From ZC4RG29 sp036273935 (lineage in GTDB: Bacteria > Bacteroidota > Bacteroidia > Cytophagales > Cyclobacteriaceae): a stretch of 64,000 nucleotides of DNA. The stretch's first letter is position 1, and each line of letters opens with the position of its first letter. The DNA lies in contig DASUGQ010000228.1 of the NCBI GenBank assembly GCA_036273935.1, positions 12,510-76,509 on the forward strand. Direction: 5' to 3'. The position numbers were made by a program, and so were the translations under genes. The notes beneath the pieces are model-generated. The model had not been told where the DNA came from. It did no database searches and saw nothing but the letters and a program-made list of their open reading frames with translations. Shown here piece by piece: positions 8,638 to 17,721 of the stretch.

Positions 8638-9102
8638 CTACATGTAAATTACCTTAATGCTAATTGATTTGTCTTCTCGTAAAAAGAAACTTGCTTTCTC
8701 AAAGGACGGTTTGTTCCTTAAACCAATAGACTCATAGTTCGAGAACCCAATTCCTTCCTTTGGCAGGACCCATCCTTTGTCAATTTTTCCATTACTATTT
8801 TCATCATGATGAATATTCACCGCATACGTTCCTGCAGGGATATCATAGAAAGTGATTTGAGCCGAGCCGTTGCTGATGTCCGTCTTCAAAAACCTGAAGT
8901 AATTTTTGTAGTGTTCGTCGGGAATTGACCCCTCACGGTTGTAAAGAGCAAATTGCAGCGTACCATCGGAGTTGCGTAATTCTTTTGCCAGAACGGTTAG
9001 GGAAAAAGTCGTTCGCGGTCTGCGATTAGAAAACGAGGTCGTTGCAAGCGATACGGCGATCATGAACAGTGTTGTTGATATCGATTTCATTTTATATTCC
9101 AT
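8638..9102 (-). CDS. DUF2141 family secreted protein
   Basis: This 154-aa protein has an N-terminal signal peptide (MKSISTTLFMIAVSLATTSF from Met5) and the DUF2141 body: a beta-rich fold with FALYNREG near residue 51, YDIPAGTYAVNIHHDEN near residue 85 and NGKIDKGW. DUF2141 proteins are common periplasmic or secreted proteins of Bacteroidota with no established function. The gene overlaps the end of the RND pump gene by 16 bp and is the last gene of the efflux operon, so it is probably co-translated with it. The start could be Met1 or Met5. Confidence 0.85.
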   Translation of the reverse strand: MEYKMKSISTTLFMIAVSLATTSFSNRRPRTTFSLTVLAKELRNSDGTLQFALYNREGSIPDEHYKNYFRFLKTDISNGSAQITFYDIPAGTYAVNIHHDENSNGKIDKGWVLPKEGIGFSNYESIGLRNKPSFEKASFFLREDKSISIKVIYM

Positions 9103-12100
9103 TTTTGTTTTATGCTGTCAACCACATAATAGACCGTTGGGACCAGGTACACCGTCAAGATCAGCGAAGAAGCCAGGCCACCAATAATGACCCATGCAAG
9201 CCCATTTTTCCATTCACTCGCTGTACCTTTTGCGAGGGCAATGGGCAGCATGCCAATAACCATAGAGAGCGTCGTCATTAAGATCGGGCGCATTCTTCCT
9301 TTGCCAGCAATAATCAATGCATCTTTAAAATGTTTTCCCTGGGATTTTAACTGATTAGTGAAATCGACAATCAGGATTGCGTTTTTCGCAACCAATCCCA
9401 TAAGCATGATAAGACCAAGTAATGCAAAAAGGCTAAGGTGATTCAGTGACAGGTTCAACGCGAGGAAGGCACCGATCACCGCGACCGGGATTGAGAATAA
9501 AACAACAAACGGATAGATATAACTATCATAAAGCGCAACCATAATCAGGTAGATGAGGATGAAAGAAATGATCAACACAGAACCCAGCGCGCCAAAACTG
9601 TCATTCTGCCGTTTTATGTCGCTACCCCATGCAAGTTGAATTCCCTCTGGCAATGGATTCTCCTCCAGGTAAGCAACAACGTCATCGGCGACCGTACCGG
9701 AGGGTCTACCTAATGCCTCGGCTGTTAACGTGACAGCAGGTTGACGGTCCATTCGCTCAAGCAGGGACGGCGAATTATCCTGAACAACCTGTGCAAACTG
9801 AGAAACATCAACAGAAGCTCCCATTGGATTGACAATTGAAATGTTTTTCAGATCCTCATAATTTTTCCGGCTGAAATCATCCAGCCACACCCGGACAGGA
9901 TACTCACTACCATTCTCTGTTAACGTCGCATCATCATTGCCGGTGAAGGCAGATCTAAGATGCATACCAACAAAGGCAGTATTCAGTCCAAGTCGTTGCA
10001 TTTTATCTTTGTCGGGCACTACCTTATACTCGGGACTACCTTCTTCGACAGAAAGACGCACATTGTCGGCACCAGGAATTTTTTCTATTACGAACTTAAG
10101 ATGATTACCCGCTTCCATGACCGATTCTGTGGTGCTTCCGCTTAAAGTAATTTCAATAGGAGCAGAACGGGGAATTAGTCCAAGCGACGCCATAGAGTAA
10201 TTTATGACAGGGAAGTCCTCCTTGAGCTCTTCACGAAGTTCTTTCATGAATTGTTCGGTCTCTATGTTGTTACGATCCTTGTCCGGTTTTAATTGAATAG
10301 TGAATTCGGTTTTATTGGCTGAACCAACGCTCAGGCTTCCGATACCTGTACTTGGCCCACCGATGTTGCTGAATACAGTTGCCACTTCGTCATGTTGGCG
10401 GATGAAGTTTTCAATTTTCTGAGAGACAATGTTGTTTTGCTGAATGGAAATTGATTTATCAAATTCAAGATTCAAATGAAATTTTCCCTGGTCACCTGTA
10501 GAGATCAGTTCCTTGCCGATAATTCCCTGCTTCATCATTGCAGCAGTAAAGACAAAGAGAGACAAGACGATACCTGTGAAGATGAGTTTATGATTCAGAA
10601 CCCACTCGAGCTGTGTTCCGTACCAGTTTGTGAATTTTTCCAGCTGCCCTTCAAACCAAAGCAAGAAGCGGCTAAAAAGATTGGTCGGCCTCAGATCTTC
10701 AGATTTGCCAATGCGCGATGCCATCCATGGCGTAAGCGTAAAACTTACCAGCAAGCTGGTCAATGTGGAAGTGACTACAACAATAGAAAATTGTTTTAGC
10801 ATATCAGCGACAAAAACTTGCAGAAACAGAATTGGCAGGAACACGACAACATCTACCAAGGTGATTGAAAGTGCTGAGAAACCTATTTCCATTCGGCCGT
10901 CCAATGCGGCTACGCGCTTATCCTTCCCCATATCCAGGTGGCGCTGGATATTTTCCAGAACAACGGTGGCATCATCTACGAGAATCCCGATGATCAGTGA
11001 CATGGCGAGCAAGGTCATCAGGTTGAGAGTGTATCCGAGTATCCACATCACGGCGAACGCGGTGACCAGCGAAGTCGGGATGGCTACCAATACAATGAAT
11101 GAATTGCGAAAGCTTCTCAGAAAAAGGAGCATGACTACGGAAACCAAAACTACAGCAAGGATGAGATCGAAGACGACCGAATCTACCGCCGCTATTGTAT
11201 TCTCCGTGCTGTCATCAGCGATTACGAATTTTACACCGGCGTCCCTGTTCTGATTCTCGATCAGCCGAAATCTTTCTCTTACCAGTTTTGAAACATCCAC
11301 AGCGTTGGCATCGCCTTGTTTTTTCAGCTGTAACCCGATTCCGTTCTTACCATTATAGCGACTTACAGACGAAACTTCTTTAATCCCATCGACGACGGTG
11401 CCGATGTCCTTAACATAGACGGGGCTACCCGGTACAGGCATCGAGACCTGAACGTTACGGATATCCTCTATCGTTTGGAATTTTCCGGTTAACCGCACCG
11501 AATTGTTTTCGGTGCTCGTCTGTACTTTGCCGGAAGGAAGATCTAACCCGGAGCGATTGATCGCATCAACGACCTGACTTAGCGAAAGCTTATATAATTT
11601 CAATTTTTCCTGACTGACCTTAACCTGGAATTCACGTTGTTCCCCGCCCAGCAAAGTAATTTCCGCTACCCCTTTTAGTTGCTGTATCTGAGGAAGAATT
11701 TCGTCCTGCATTTTCTGAAAGAATTCCGTAGGCGCCAGGTTACTGGTTGCGCTGATTGACATGATCGGCAAGTCATTGGGAGAGACCTTGCTCATCACTG
11801 GACTTAAGATGTCTTCCGGTAGATCTTTGCGGATATTATCAATGTACCGTTGCGCATCCTGCATGGTTTTGTCAAGGTCGGTTCCATACTTAAGATTCGC
11901 TATGATAATAGAAGCGTTCGGCAGAGATTTTGTCACCAGATAATCAACACCCTCAAGGTTGGACAACGCGTCTTCAATTTTTCTTGATACGGACGTCTCC
12001 ACTTCCTGCGGCTCCGCACCGGGATACATTGTTTTCACAACGACCACTGGTTGATTGAAGTCCGGCATCAATTCATAACTGAGATTGTTGAACCCGATCG

Positions 12101-12176
12101 CTCCTGCCAGGATCAACACACTGAAAAGGACAATGATCAGCGATGGACGTCGTATCGATATTTCGGTTATACTCAT
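9087..12176 (-). CDS. RND-family efflux transporter permease
   Basis: This 1029-aa inner-membrane pump is of the AcrB/HAE1 type and exports hydrophobic compounds using the proton gradient. The N-terminal MSITEISIRRPSLIIVLFSV is followed by the porter repeats and two six-helix membrane bundles. The GILVDDATVVLENIQRH segment of helix 4 carries the proton-relay aspartates. A matching repeat, LVAKNAILIVDFTNQLK, is in the second half. It is encoded directly after its adaptor and TolC partner. Substrates cannot be inferred from the sequence; the TetR gene upstream is the likely regulator. Confidence 0.93.
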   Translation of the reverse strand: MSITEISIRRPSLIIVLFSVLILAGAIGFNNLSYELMPDFNQPVVVVKTMYPGAEPQEVETSVSRKIEDALSNLEGVDYLVTKSLPNASIIIANLKYGTDLDKTMQDAQRYIDNIRKDLPEDILSPVMSKVSPNDLPIMSISATSNLAPTEFFQKMQDEILPQIQQLKGVAEITLLGGEQREFQVKVSQEKLKLYKLSLSQVVDAINRSGLDLPSGKVQTSTENNSVRLTGKFQTIEDIRNVQVSMPVPGSPVYVKDIGTVVDGIKEVSSVSRYNGKNGIGLQLKKQGDANAVDVSKLVRERFRLIENQNRDAGVKFVIADDSTENTIAAVDSVVFDLILAVVLVSVVMLLFLRSFRNSFIVLVAIPTSLVTAFAVMWILGYTLNLMTLLAMSLIIGILVDDATVVLENIQRHLDMGKDKRVAALDGRMEIGFSALSITLVDVVVFLPILFLQVFVADMLKQFSIVVVTSTLTSLLVSFTLTPWMASRIGKSEDLRPTNLFSRFLLWFEGQLEKFTNWYGTQLEWVLNHKLIFTGIVLSLFVFTAAMMKQGIIGKELISTGDQGKFHLNLEFDKSISIQQNNIVSQKIENFIRQHDEVATVFSNIGGPSTGIGSLSVGSANKTEFTIQLKPDKDRNNIETEQFMKELREELKEDFPVINYSMASLGLIPRSAPIEITLSGSTTESVMEAGNHLKFVIEKIPGADNVRLSVEEGSPEYKVVPDKDKMQRLGLNTAFVGMHLRSAFTGNDDATLTENGSEYPVRVWLDDFSRKNYEDLKNISIVNPMGASVDVSQFAQVVQDNSPSLLERMDRQPAVTLTAEALGRPSGTVADDVVAYLEENPLPEGIQLAWGSDIKRQNDSFGALGSVLIISFILIYLIMVALYDSYIYPFVVLFSIPVAVIGAFLALNLSLNHLSLFALLGLIMLMGLVAKNAILIVDFTNQLKSQGKHFKDALIIAGKGRMRPILMTTLSMVIGMLPIALAKGTASEWKNGLAWVIIGGLASSLILTVYLVPTVYYVVDSIKQKWNIK

Positions 12177-12189
12177 GGATGTTTGTCTT

Positions 12190-13242
12190 TTAATTTTTGA
12201 CGATCACATTGGCTCCATCGAAAAGATTGATAAAGCCACCGGTAACAATTACATCACCTTCCTGCAAGCCGGTACTCACTATTGCCTTGTTTCCGAACCG
12301 CCTTGAAACGTTGATATCATGCAGAACGGCTTTTCCATCCTTAATGAGATATACCTGAGGCCTCACCGCAGAGCCCGCAACGTCGGAAGCGGAAATAACG
12401 ATTTCCTTTTTTGTTCCCGTTTTCTGCAGGGTAAGCTTGCCAAACATTCCGGCTTTGATCTTAAGGTCAGGCGTGTTCTTGACGCTAAACTGAACAGGGA
12501 AGCTGTTGGCCGCATTTCCTTTGCTTCCGATCATTTTAACTCGTCCAGAAAAATGTTGATCTGGGTAAGCATCGGCTACAATCTTAGCAGCCGCATTCGC
12601 GTTGAAAGTAATCAGTTCACTTTCCGGTACGTTGATGGTAAATTTTAATTCAGTTAAGTCGGTGATCTGCAGTAGCGGGATGCCAGGAGCAGCAAACGCG
12701 CCAAGTTCCGTTAGCTTTGCCGTTATAATGCCTGAGAATGGTGCTCGTATAGCTGTTTTGTTTATCTGCTCAAGCAAGGTGCTGCGCTCAACCTGGGCAG
12801 TTTTCAGCCCCAATTGCATCTTTTCTAGCTGGACGCCTTGCACAGCATCGGCTTGCGTCAAAACTGTATAGCGATCTACATCGGCTTGAAGCCCCTCGAT
12901 TTGAACTTCCACTGCCTGGAGTTGAAGTTTCAATAATGAATTATCGAGTTGAAGCAGTGCCTGACCTTTTTTTACGACGCTTCCCGCATCGACATAGATA
13001 GCATCTACTTTGCCCTGTACTTCCGTGCTGATCCTCGATTCTTTATCAGGGTCAAAAGTGCCGGTATAGAAATGATCACCATCCACATCCATTGGCTTTA
13101 AAGTGTCCGCCTGGACGTTTATCGGTTGCTGTTTATCATATTGATATATTTTGGCTTGTGTTGTTGCCTTATTCGATTTCAGGCGAAGGGCTACAACGGT
13201 CATCAATGCAACGGGGATCAGAATATAGAAGACTCTTTTCAT
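12190..13242 (-). CDS. RND efflux periplasmic adaptor (MFP) subunit
   Basis: This 350-aa membrane fusion protein bridges the RND pump and the TolC channel. It has an N-terminal membrane anchor (MKRVFYILIPVALMTVVAL), the lipoyl-like half-motif VDAIYVDAGSVVKKGQ, a coiled-coil hairpin with heptads around residues 105-145, and the returning lipoyl half IRAPFSGIITAKL. A beta-barrel domain follows. The gaps to TolC upstream and the pump downstream are 4 and 13 bp, so these three are one transcription unit. Confidence 0.92.
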   Translation of the reverse strand: MKRVFYILIPVALMTVVALRLKSNKATTQAKIYQYDKQQPINVQADTLKPMDVDGDHFYTGTFDPDKESRISTEVQGKVDAIYVDAGSVVKKGQALLQLDNSLLKLQLQAVEVQIEGLQADVDRYTVLTQADAVQGVQLEKMQLGLKTAQVERSTLLEQINKTAIRAPFSGIITAKLTELGAFAAPGIPLLQITDLTELKFTINVPESELITFNANAAAKIVADAYPDQHFSGRVKMIGSKGNAANSFPVQFSVKNTPDLKIKAGMFGKLTLQKTGTKKEIVISASDVAGSAVRPQVYLIKDGKAVLHDINVSRRFGNKAIVSTGLQEGDVIVTGGFINLFDGANVIVKN

Positions 13243-13246
13243 TTGC

Positions 13247-14575
13247 TTATTTAGTTAGAATATTTCCCGTTATTTTCTTTAATTCGAGATCGGCTTGCAG
13301 GTAATCGATTATTGCCGCCAGATAATTTTGTTGTGCCTCTCGCAAGGAATTGTCCGCCAACAGCGTGTCCGTGAGGCTCGCCGTTCCTTGCTTTTGTTGA
13401 ATGAGGGTTTGATCGTAAATTGACTGTGCAAGTGTAATTTGAGCCGACGTTGTTTCAACCGTTCTTTGCGCAATTAATCTTTGCTTCCCGGCATTTTCGA
13501 TTTGCATCCTGTTCTGCGCTGTTAACAGGTCCAGTTGCAATTCGCTGTTTGATAACTCCAGGTTTTTCTGAGCGATTTTTCTTTGAGTTGACAGGCCGTT
13601 AAAGATGGGATAAGTCAGCTGTATGCCGGCGAATCCAATTGGGTAGAAATGCAGAAAATCATTTGGGCTTTTGTCATATCCAAAGCCGGTAGTGCCCAAG
13701 GTTCCAAAAAGTGAGATCGTAGGGATGCGTGAATTTCTTAAGGTGATTCGCTCGCTTTCTATGAGTTGATATTGCGACCTGGCGAGTCGTATATCAAGGA
13801 CTGTCTGATCAATGTAGTGCCCGTCAGGGTCGAAAAAAATTTCATGTTCAACCTCAACTCTAGTTTCCAGGGGCACACCCATCAGGAATTTTAGTGAGTT
13901 GAGTACAAGATCGTATTTGTTTTCTATGAGTTGTTTCTGCGTGGTTAGCTGTTCTGCCTGAAGAGCAACCTTGCTGACGTCCGTGCCTTTTGCCAACAAC
14001 TGATCTTTCAGCAGTTGCATGTTTCTCAATAGAGCCTTTGTGTTCTCTTGGTTACCCGCGATGAATGCAAGCTGATGTTTCAGTATCTGAGCATTATAAT
14101 AAGCATTCGAAACTTCAAAATAGATTTGTTCCTCCGTCTTCTGTCGCTGTAATTCACTGATGTCTGCGGCAATTTTTGTTGTTCTGATTGCGCCAGTAAT
14201 CTGTGAATTGTACAAAGGCATTGCGATCTGCACATTCGCGTTTATATTGTGTGGGACTCCGAACTGGACTTCATTGAACAGACCTTCAGGTCCACCGAAG
14301 GCCGACTTAGGCATTAACTGATAGGGGAGGTCGGTATAGTAACGATAATCCGCATTGGCGGAGACTTTGGGCATTAGGCCCCCCTGTACCTCCCTGAACT
14401 TTTGTTCACTCATCTTAGCATTGTTTCGACTGATCATGATCTTCTTATTATGCGTCAGGGCGGTATCAAGGCATTGTCCGAGCGTCCAGGTTTGCGAATA
14501 AACGCGGGTGCTAAATAGACTGGTCGTGAGAGCCAAAAGTACAGTAGGTATAAGTGTGTGAGTATTCACTAACAT
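13247..14575 (-). CDS. TolC-family outer membrane efflux protein
   Basis: This 442-aa protein has a signal peptide ending near STRVYSQ, then WTLGQCLDTALTHNKKI, typical of the first TolC repeat. Long alpha-helical repeats with periodic hydrophobic residues make up the periplasmic barrel. It is the outer-membrane exit duct of the RND system encoded by the next two genes. The cupin-like frame lies 20 bp upstream. Confidence 0.9.
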   Translation of the reverse strand: MLVNTHTLIPTVLLALTTSLFSTRVYSQTWTLGQCLDTALTHNKKIMISRNNAKMSEQKFREVQGGLMPKVSANADYRYYTDLPYQLMPKSAFGGPEGLFNEVQFGVPHNINANVQIAMPLYNSQITGAIRTTKIAADISELQRQKTEEQIYFEVSNAYYNAQILKHQLAFIAGNQENTKALLRNMQLLKDQLLAKGTDVSKVALQAEQLTTQKQLIENKYDLVLNSLKFLMGVPLETRVEVEHEIFFDPDGHYIDQTVLDIRLARSQYQLIESERITLRNSRIPTISLFGTLGTTGFGYDKSPNDFLHFYPIGFAGIQLTYPIFNGLSTQRKIAQKNLELSNSELQLDLLTAQNRMQIENAGKQRLIAQRTVETTSAQITLAQSIYDQTLIQQKQGTASLTDTLLADNSLREAQQNYLAAIIDYLQADLELKKITGNILTK

Positions 14576-14594
14576 ATTTGGTTAAAAAAATGTT

Positions 14595-14789
14595 TTATCT
14601 GATCATTATTAAATTACTGTTCTTATGGGTAGCTAGTCGATAACTGATCCATGGATCCATTTTAAAGTAGTCACTCTGAACAAGATTCACTTTTATCCCA
14701 TTTTCGCCTCTGATCACTAACTCCCCGGCCAGGCAAATTAAAAGCGCCGGTATTTCTAAGGGATCAATATTGAGTTGCTGATGACCCAA
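14595..14789 (-). CDS. Small cupin-like protein, start uncertain
   Basis: From the ATG at 14789 the product is 64 aa. The open frame continues upstream without a stop to 14877, just after the stop of the neighbouring gene. That extension (HWSPFFHCKEGEIIALQI) improves a cupin-like strand pattern with LLICLAGELVIRG and VQSDYFKMDPW. No standard start codon exists in the extension, so either a rare start is used, or the gene is decaying, or only the short form is made. Cupin assignment is tentative. Confidence 0.4.
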   Translation of the reverse strand: MGHQQLNIDPLEIPALLICLAGELVIRGENGIKVNLVQSDYFKMDPWISYRLATHKNSNLIMIR

Positions 14790-14879
14790 AATCTGGAGTG
14801 CGATTATTTCCCCCTCTTTGCAGTGAAAAAAGGGAGACCAATGAGATTTTGTTAGTCCTCGGATGTAGTTCTTTAATGT

Positions 14880-15740
14880 TCACTTAAAAGATTGGTTAAA
14901 CACGTCGAATGACTCGTCAAGTCTCATCAATATCTCATTCGCTTCCTGTTTGGTTTCAGCGCCTGATAATGCTTTTACATAATTTATAGTGGGCAATAAC
15001 CACTTATGCAATTCGTCATGTGCTTTTCCTTTCATAGTGCATCCGGCAACAAGGAGGTCCAGGTCCTTTCGTAGAGAATCAGCCAAAATTTTGTAGTTAG
15101 ATTCTGGTGTTTTACCGAAGGCAAGTATCTCATCTTCCATTTTTCGAACCAGTCGCAACGTATTTTCATCGGCCGTCCATTTTTCGCCATTGTCAAGCAC
15201 AATTGCGGGCGCTGCGGCATTATCGTGATGTTCGTGATTATCTTTAGCATGCGTCTGGTCATGCGCATCAGTCTTGTCGGAGGCTCTGTTGCATGCCCAA
15301 GCTCCGATAAGAATGGGAATGAAAATGAAAAGTCCCTTTTTTATCCGGTCTCCCACCCCGTGTGCACGGTAGGTGAAATGTACGGTGGCAAATAAAATGA
15401 GGCTAATAGCAATTCGGAAAATCATCGCGCCTACGGTTTTATTTTCGTAGAGACCGCCAGCATTGATATGAATGATGAGGCCAAGTAGTGCCAGCATCAG
15501 AATAACGGCTGAAACCACCAAAGGAAACGTTTGCCACACCTTCTTTTTAATGAATCCAAATGCGGCAGCAAGAAACAAAAGTCCACTCGACAGGTTAGCC
15601 CATACTACAAACAGTACGTAGTTTCCTTCATGGCTTCTGATGTTGAACAAATCCAGAATAACGGAGCCACTGAGAAAAACAGTAACAACACCAAACAAGC
15701 TTAACGCAAGGGTGATTGACCAGAATCCAATTGATTTCAT
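14880..15740 (-). CDS. Membrane protein with His-rich lipoprotein-like tail
   Basis: This 286-aa protein has four predicted membrane helices within residues 1-125 and a fifth near 137-150 that ends in AWACN, resembling an internal lipobox. A His/Asp-rich segment follows (HDQTHAKDNHEHHDN, residues 162-176), which could bind metal. The C-terminal helical domain of about 100 residues starts at NGEKWTADENT. I do not recognise a family. Its start overlaps the TetR stop by four bases (ATGA), so the two are coupled. A frameshifted paralogue follows the second TetR at 20538. Confidence 0.7.
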   Translation of the reverse strand: MKSIGFWSITLALSLFGVVTVFLSGSVILDLFNIRSHEGNYVLFVVWANLSSGLLFLAAAFGFIKKKVWQTFPLVVSAVILMLALLGLIIHINAGGLYENKTVGAMIFRIAISLILFATVHFTYRAHGVGDRIKKGLFIFIPILIGAWACNRASDKTDAHDQTHAKDNHEHHDNAAAPAIVLDNGEKWTADENTLRLVRKMEDEILAFGKTPESNYKILADSLRKDLDLLVAGCTMKGKAHDELHKWLLPTINYVKALSGAETKQEANEILMRLDESFDVFNQSFK

Positions 15741-16333
15741 AATATTGAGTTTTTGGTTAATATCAACTTGAGGATTGATTGAATCATATGGTCACCGCTT
15801 CGTTTTATGTCAGATTGAAAATTCGAAATCCTCCATTTGAACATTTGCAGTCTGAAGGTTCTCATAACGATATGCATAAGATCGTCTGTAGAAACAGCAT
15901 TTGTAAAAATCCCTTTCTGTTGTCCTTGCATGATGACGGGCTTGAGGTGTTTCATTTTGACTGCCATGATTTTGGCAATCGTTTCATTAATTCGTTTGCT
16001 CTCTTCCATCATACCGTCGGAAAAGACAGCAACAACAAAATGAGGATGTTTCTTAAAAAATCTGAATTGCTCCTGGAACGTCTGAACAAAACGCTCTGCG
16101 GGTTCCGTTGCCGTCAAGGCTGAGAATCTTTCTTCCATACTATTAGCCAAGTATTCCAGTAGGGCTATAATAATCTCCTCTTTGCTGGTAAAATGCCTGT
16201 AAATAGCACTTTCGGAAAATTTCATTTCTTTAGCCAGGTTCTTGATCGTCAAGCCACCTACTCCCGAGGTGGTAAGCAGGCTCCCGGCTGCCTCGATAAT
16301 TTCAAATTGCCGTTCTGAGATTTCTGTGTTCAT
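15737..16333 (-). CDS. TetR family transcriptional regulator, copy 1
   Basis: This is a regulator of about 198 aa. The N-terminal TetR helix-turn-helix runs from ERQFEIIEAAGSLL to FSESAIYRHFTSKEEII. The C-terminal ligand-binding domain shares many residues with the TetR at 19944. The start at 16333 aligns with that paralogue; the longer frame to 16423 is less likely. It heads the RND efflux gene set and probably represses it and itself. A dyad at 16446-16465 lies just upstream. Confidence 0.88.
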   Translation of the reverse strand: MNTEISERQFEIIEAAGSLLTTSGVGGLTIKNLAKEMKFSESAIYRHFTSKEEIIIALLEYLANSMEERFSALTATEPAERFVQTFQEQFRFFKKHPHFVVAVFSDGMMEESKRINETIAKIMAVKMKHLKPVIMQGQQKGIFTNAVSTDDLMHIVMRTFRLQMFKWRISNFQSDIKRSGDHMIQSILKLILTKNSIL

Positions 16334-16445
16334 GTCCTTTGCTCTTTTTAGATACGTCGTTCTGAAAGGATGTTCCTTTCTGTAAGCCTCAATCCCGATT
16401 TTATTGTTTTGGTATAGAATCAAGTTTCATTGAGAACAACATTAA

Positions 16446-16465
16446 GTAAGTTAACGTTCACTTAC
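16446..16465. promoter_or_regulatory. Candidate TetR operator
   Basis: GTAAGT-N8-ACTTAC is an inverted repeat 113 bp upstream of the TetR start. A related imperfect dyad precedes the second TetR (19889-19908). The half-site similarity fits two paralogous repressors with related operators. Confidence 0.45.
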
Positions 16466-16774
16466 AAAAATAGTTACTTATTTGATGTTACCAAAGGTTT
16501 TTATGTGGAAAATTGCTCGTCCTCAGGTAATGCTATTGAGACAAATCAGCAACTTTTTAAGCGGTTTTGAGAAGATGAAGAAGCTGACCTATTGGTTGAA
16601 TTTGTAGAATGTGATTTAGGTTATGCTAGCAAACTAAACTTTCACTCAAAATTTGGGATTACGAATGTTTTTCTTGCTTTTTTGGAACGCATTTCCACTC
16701 GAGAGCACGAGCCGTCCTCTTAAATTGAAAACTGCTCAGGATGCACAATCGGGCAGGTTGGTTTGGACCCTGCA

Positions 16775-16972
16775 CTACATTTCAGATGCGGATTCGTGCA
16801 ACATTGTGATGGGCTTTTTACGGTCGATGCAGAGTACTTCGGCAATGTAATCGCGGTTCAGTTCGAAATCGGTTATCACTCCCAGGCTATACGCAGACAT
16901 TGCAGGGGCATTAAGAGAATGAGGCTGGAAGGGATCCTTCACAATGGCAAATGTAAACTTTTCTTTCGCGTT
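16775..16972 (-). pseudogene. C-terminal remnant of a small membrane-associated protein
   Basis: After the SCO stop codon one minus-strand frame stays open for about 65 codons with no usual start. It reads KFTFAIVKDPFQPHS, then ITDFELNRDYIAEVLC and IDRKKPITM. The NRDYIAEVLCxxRxKP pattern recalls a family of small Bacteroidota proteins encoded beside cytochrome or copper genes, which end in a Cys-rich tail. The expected Cys tail appears only in the next frame. Family assignment is from memory and weak. Confidence 0.35.
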
Positions 16973-17721
16973 TACGCAATTTTTTTTCGGACGACGAAGC
17001 TGATCAGCGCAACCAACAACGTTGTTATCACAGCAGGAAGCGCGATAAAGAGCAGCCCCAGGCCAGGAACGTTTTTCCCGGTTCGCGGATCGTAGTTAAA
17101 GCATGAAAACAGTGAACTATTGCCCGGCAATCTGTAGCTTGGCAGAAAAACATTATTCACGCTGGCGATCAATTTTTCTAGATCATGTGTCGGCCTTACT
17201 CCAATCAGTTTTTTGGTAATATACCCCTCCATGTTTATTCCTACCAGCAGCGCATCATGGTCGTATTGACTGCTTACGCTGTCCCACAGGGGATAAAACC
17301 CGATGGAGCGATTGAGACTGTCGATGCTGTCGGTTATAGCAAAAGTCCATTGTTCGCTGTCTGTTAACCCAAGGCTTGAAGCGAGCAACGTCATGTCCTC
17401 TGCGTCATCCTCCGGATCAAAGCTCATGATCAGAACATTCACGGAAGTATTATTGGCTGCAAGTCGCAGGTTGTCTTTTAATTCCAGCAGGAAAGGATTA
17501 CACACGCCCGAGCAACGGGTAAAGATGAGCCCAAGCAGTAACGGTTTTTTACTGTGCAAGTCGTTCAACCTTATCTTATCTTTTCCCGGCCTGATCAACG
17601 GGGCATCGTATATTTTCTGATAGATATTGGTTTCCTCCGCAATACCACCTGAAAGCGACTGACAATTTGTTAAGGAGCATGAACCTACGGCTATGATTGC
17701 GAGAATAATATTTTTAAACAT
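16972..17721 (-). CDS. SCO1/SenC family copper chaperone
   Basis: This 249-aa protein has a lipoprotein-like N-terminus (SCSLTNC) and a thioredoxin-like SCO domain. The copper site is TRCSGVCNP (CxxxC), and the distal His lies in QYDHDALL. A C-terminal extension from about residue 205 ends in a membrane helix (LGLLFIALPAVITTLLVALI), as in other Bacteroidota SCO proteins. SCO proteins deliver copper to CuA of cytochrome oxidase, which fits the oxidase genes directly upstream. The gene overlaps the end of subunit I by 31 bp. Confidence 0.9.
   Translation of the reverse strand: MFKNIILAIIAVGSCSLTNCQSLSGGIAEETNIYQKIYDAPLIRPGKDKIRLNDLHSKKPLLLGLIFTRCSGVCNPFLLELKDNLRLAANNTSVNVLIMSFDPEDDAEDMTLLASSLGLTDSEQWTFAITDSIDSLNRSIGFYPLWDSVSSQYDHDALLVGINMEGYITKKLIGVRPTHDLEKLIASVNNVFLPSYRLPGNSSLFSCFNYDPRTGKNVPGLGLLFIALPAVITTLLVALISFVVRKKIA

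Noticed and set aside
16653..16850. Plus-strand 65-codon frame near the SCO gene
   Set aside because: It overlaps the minus-strand remnant with better coding character and shows no motif.
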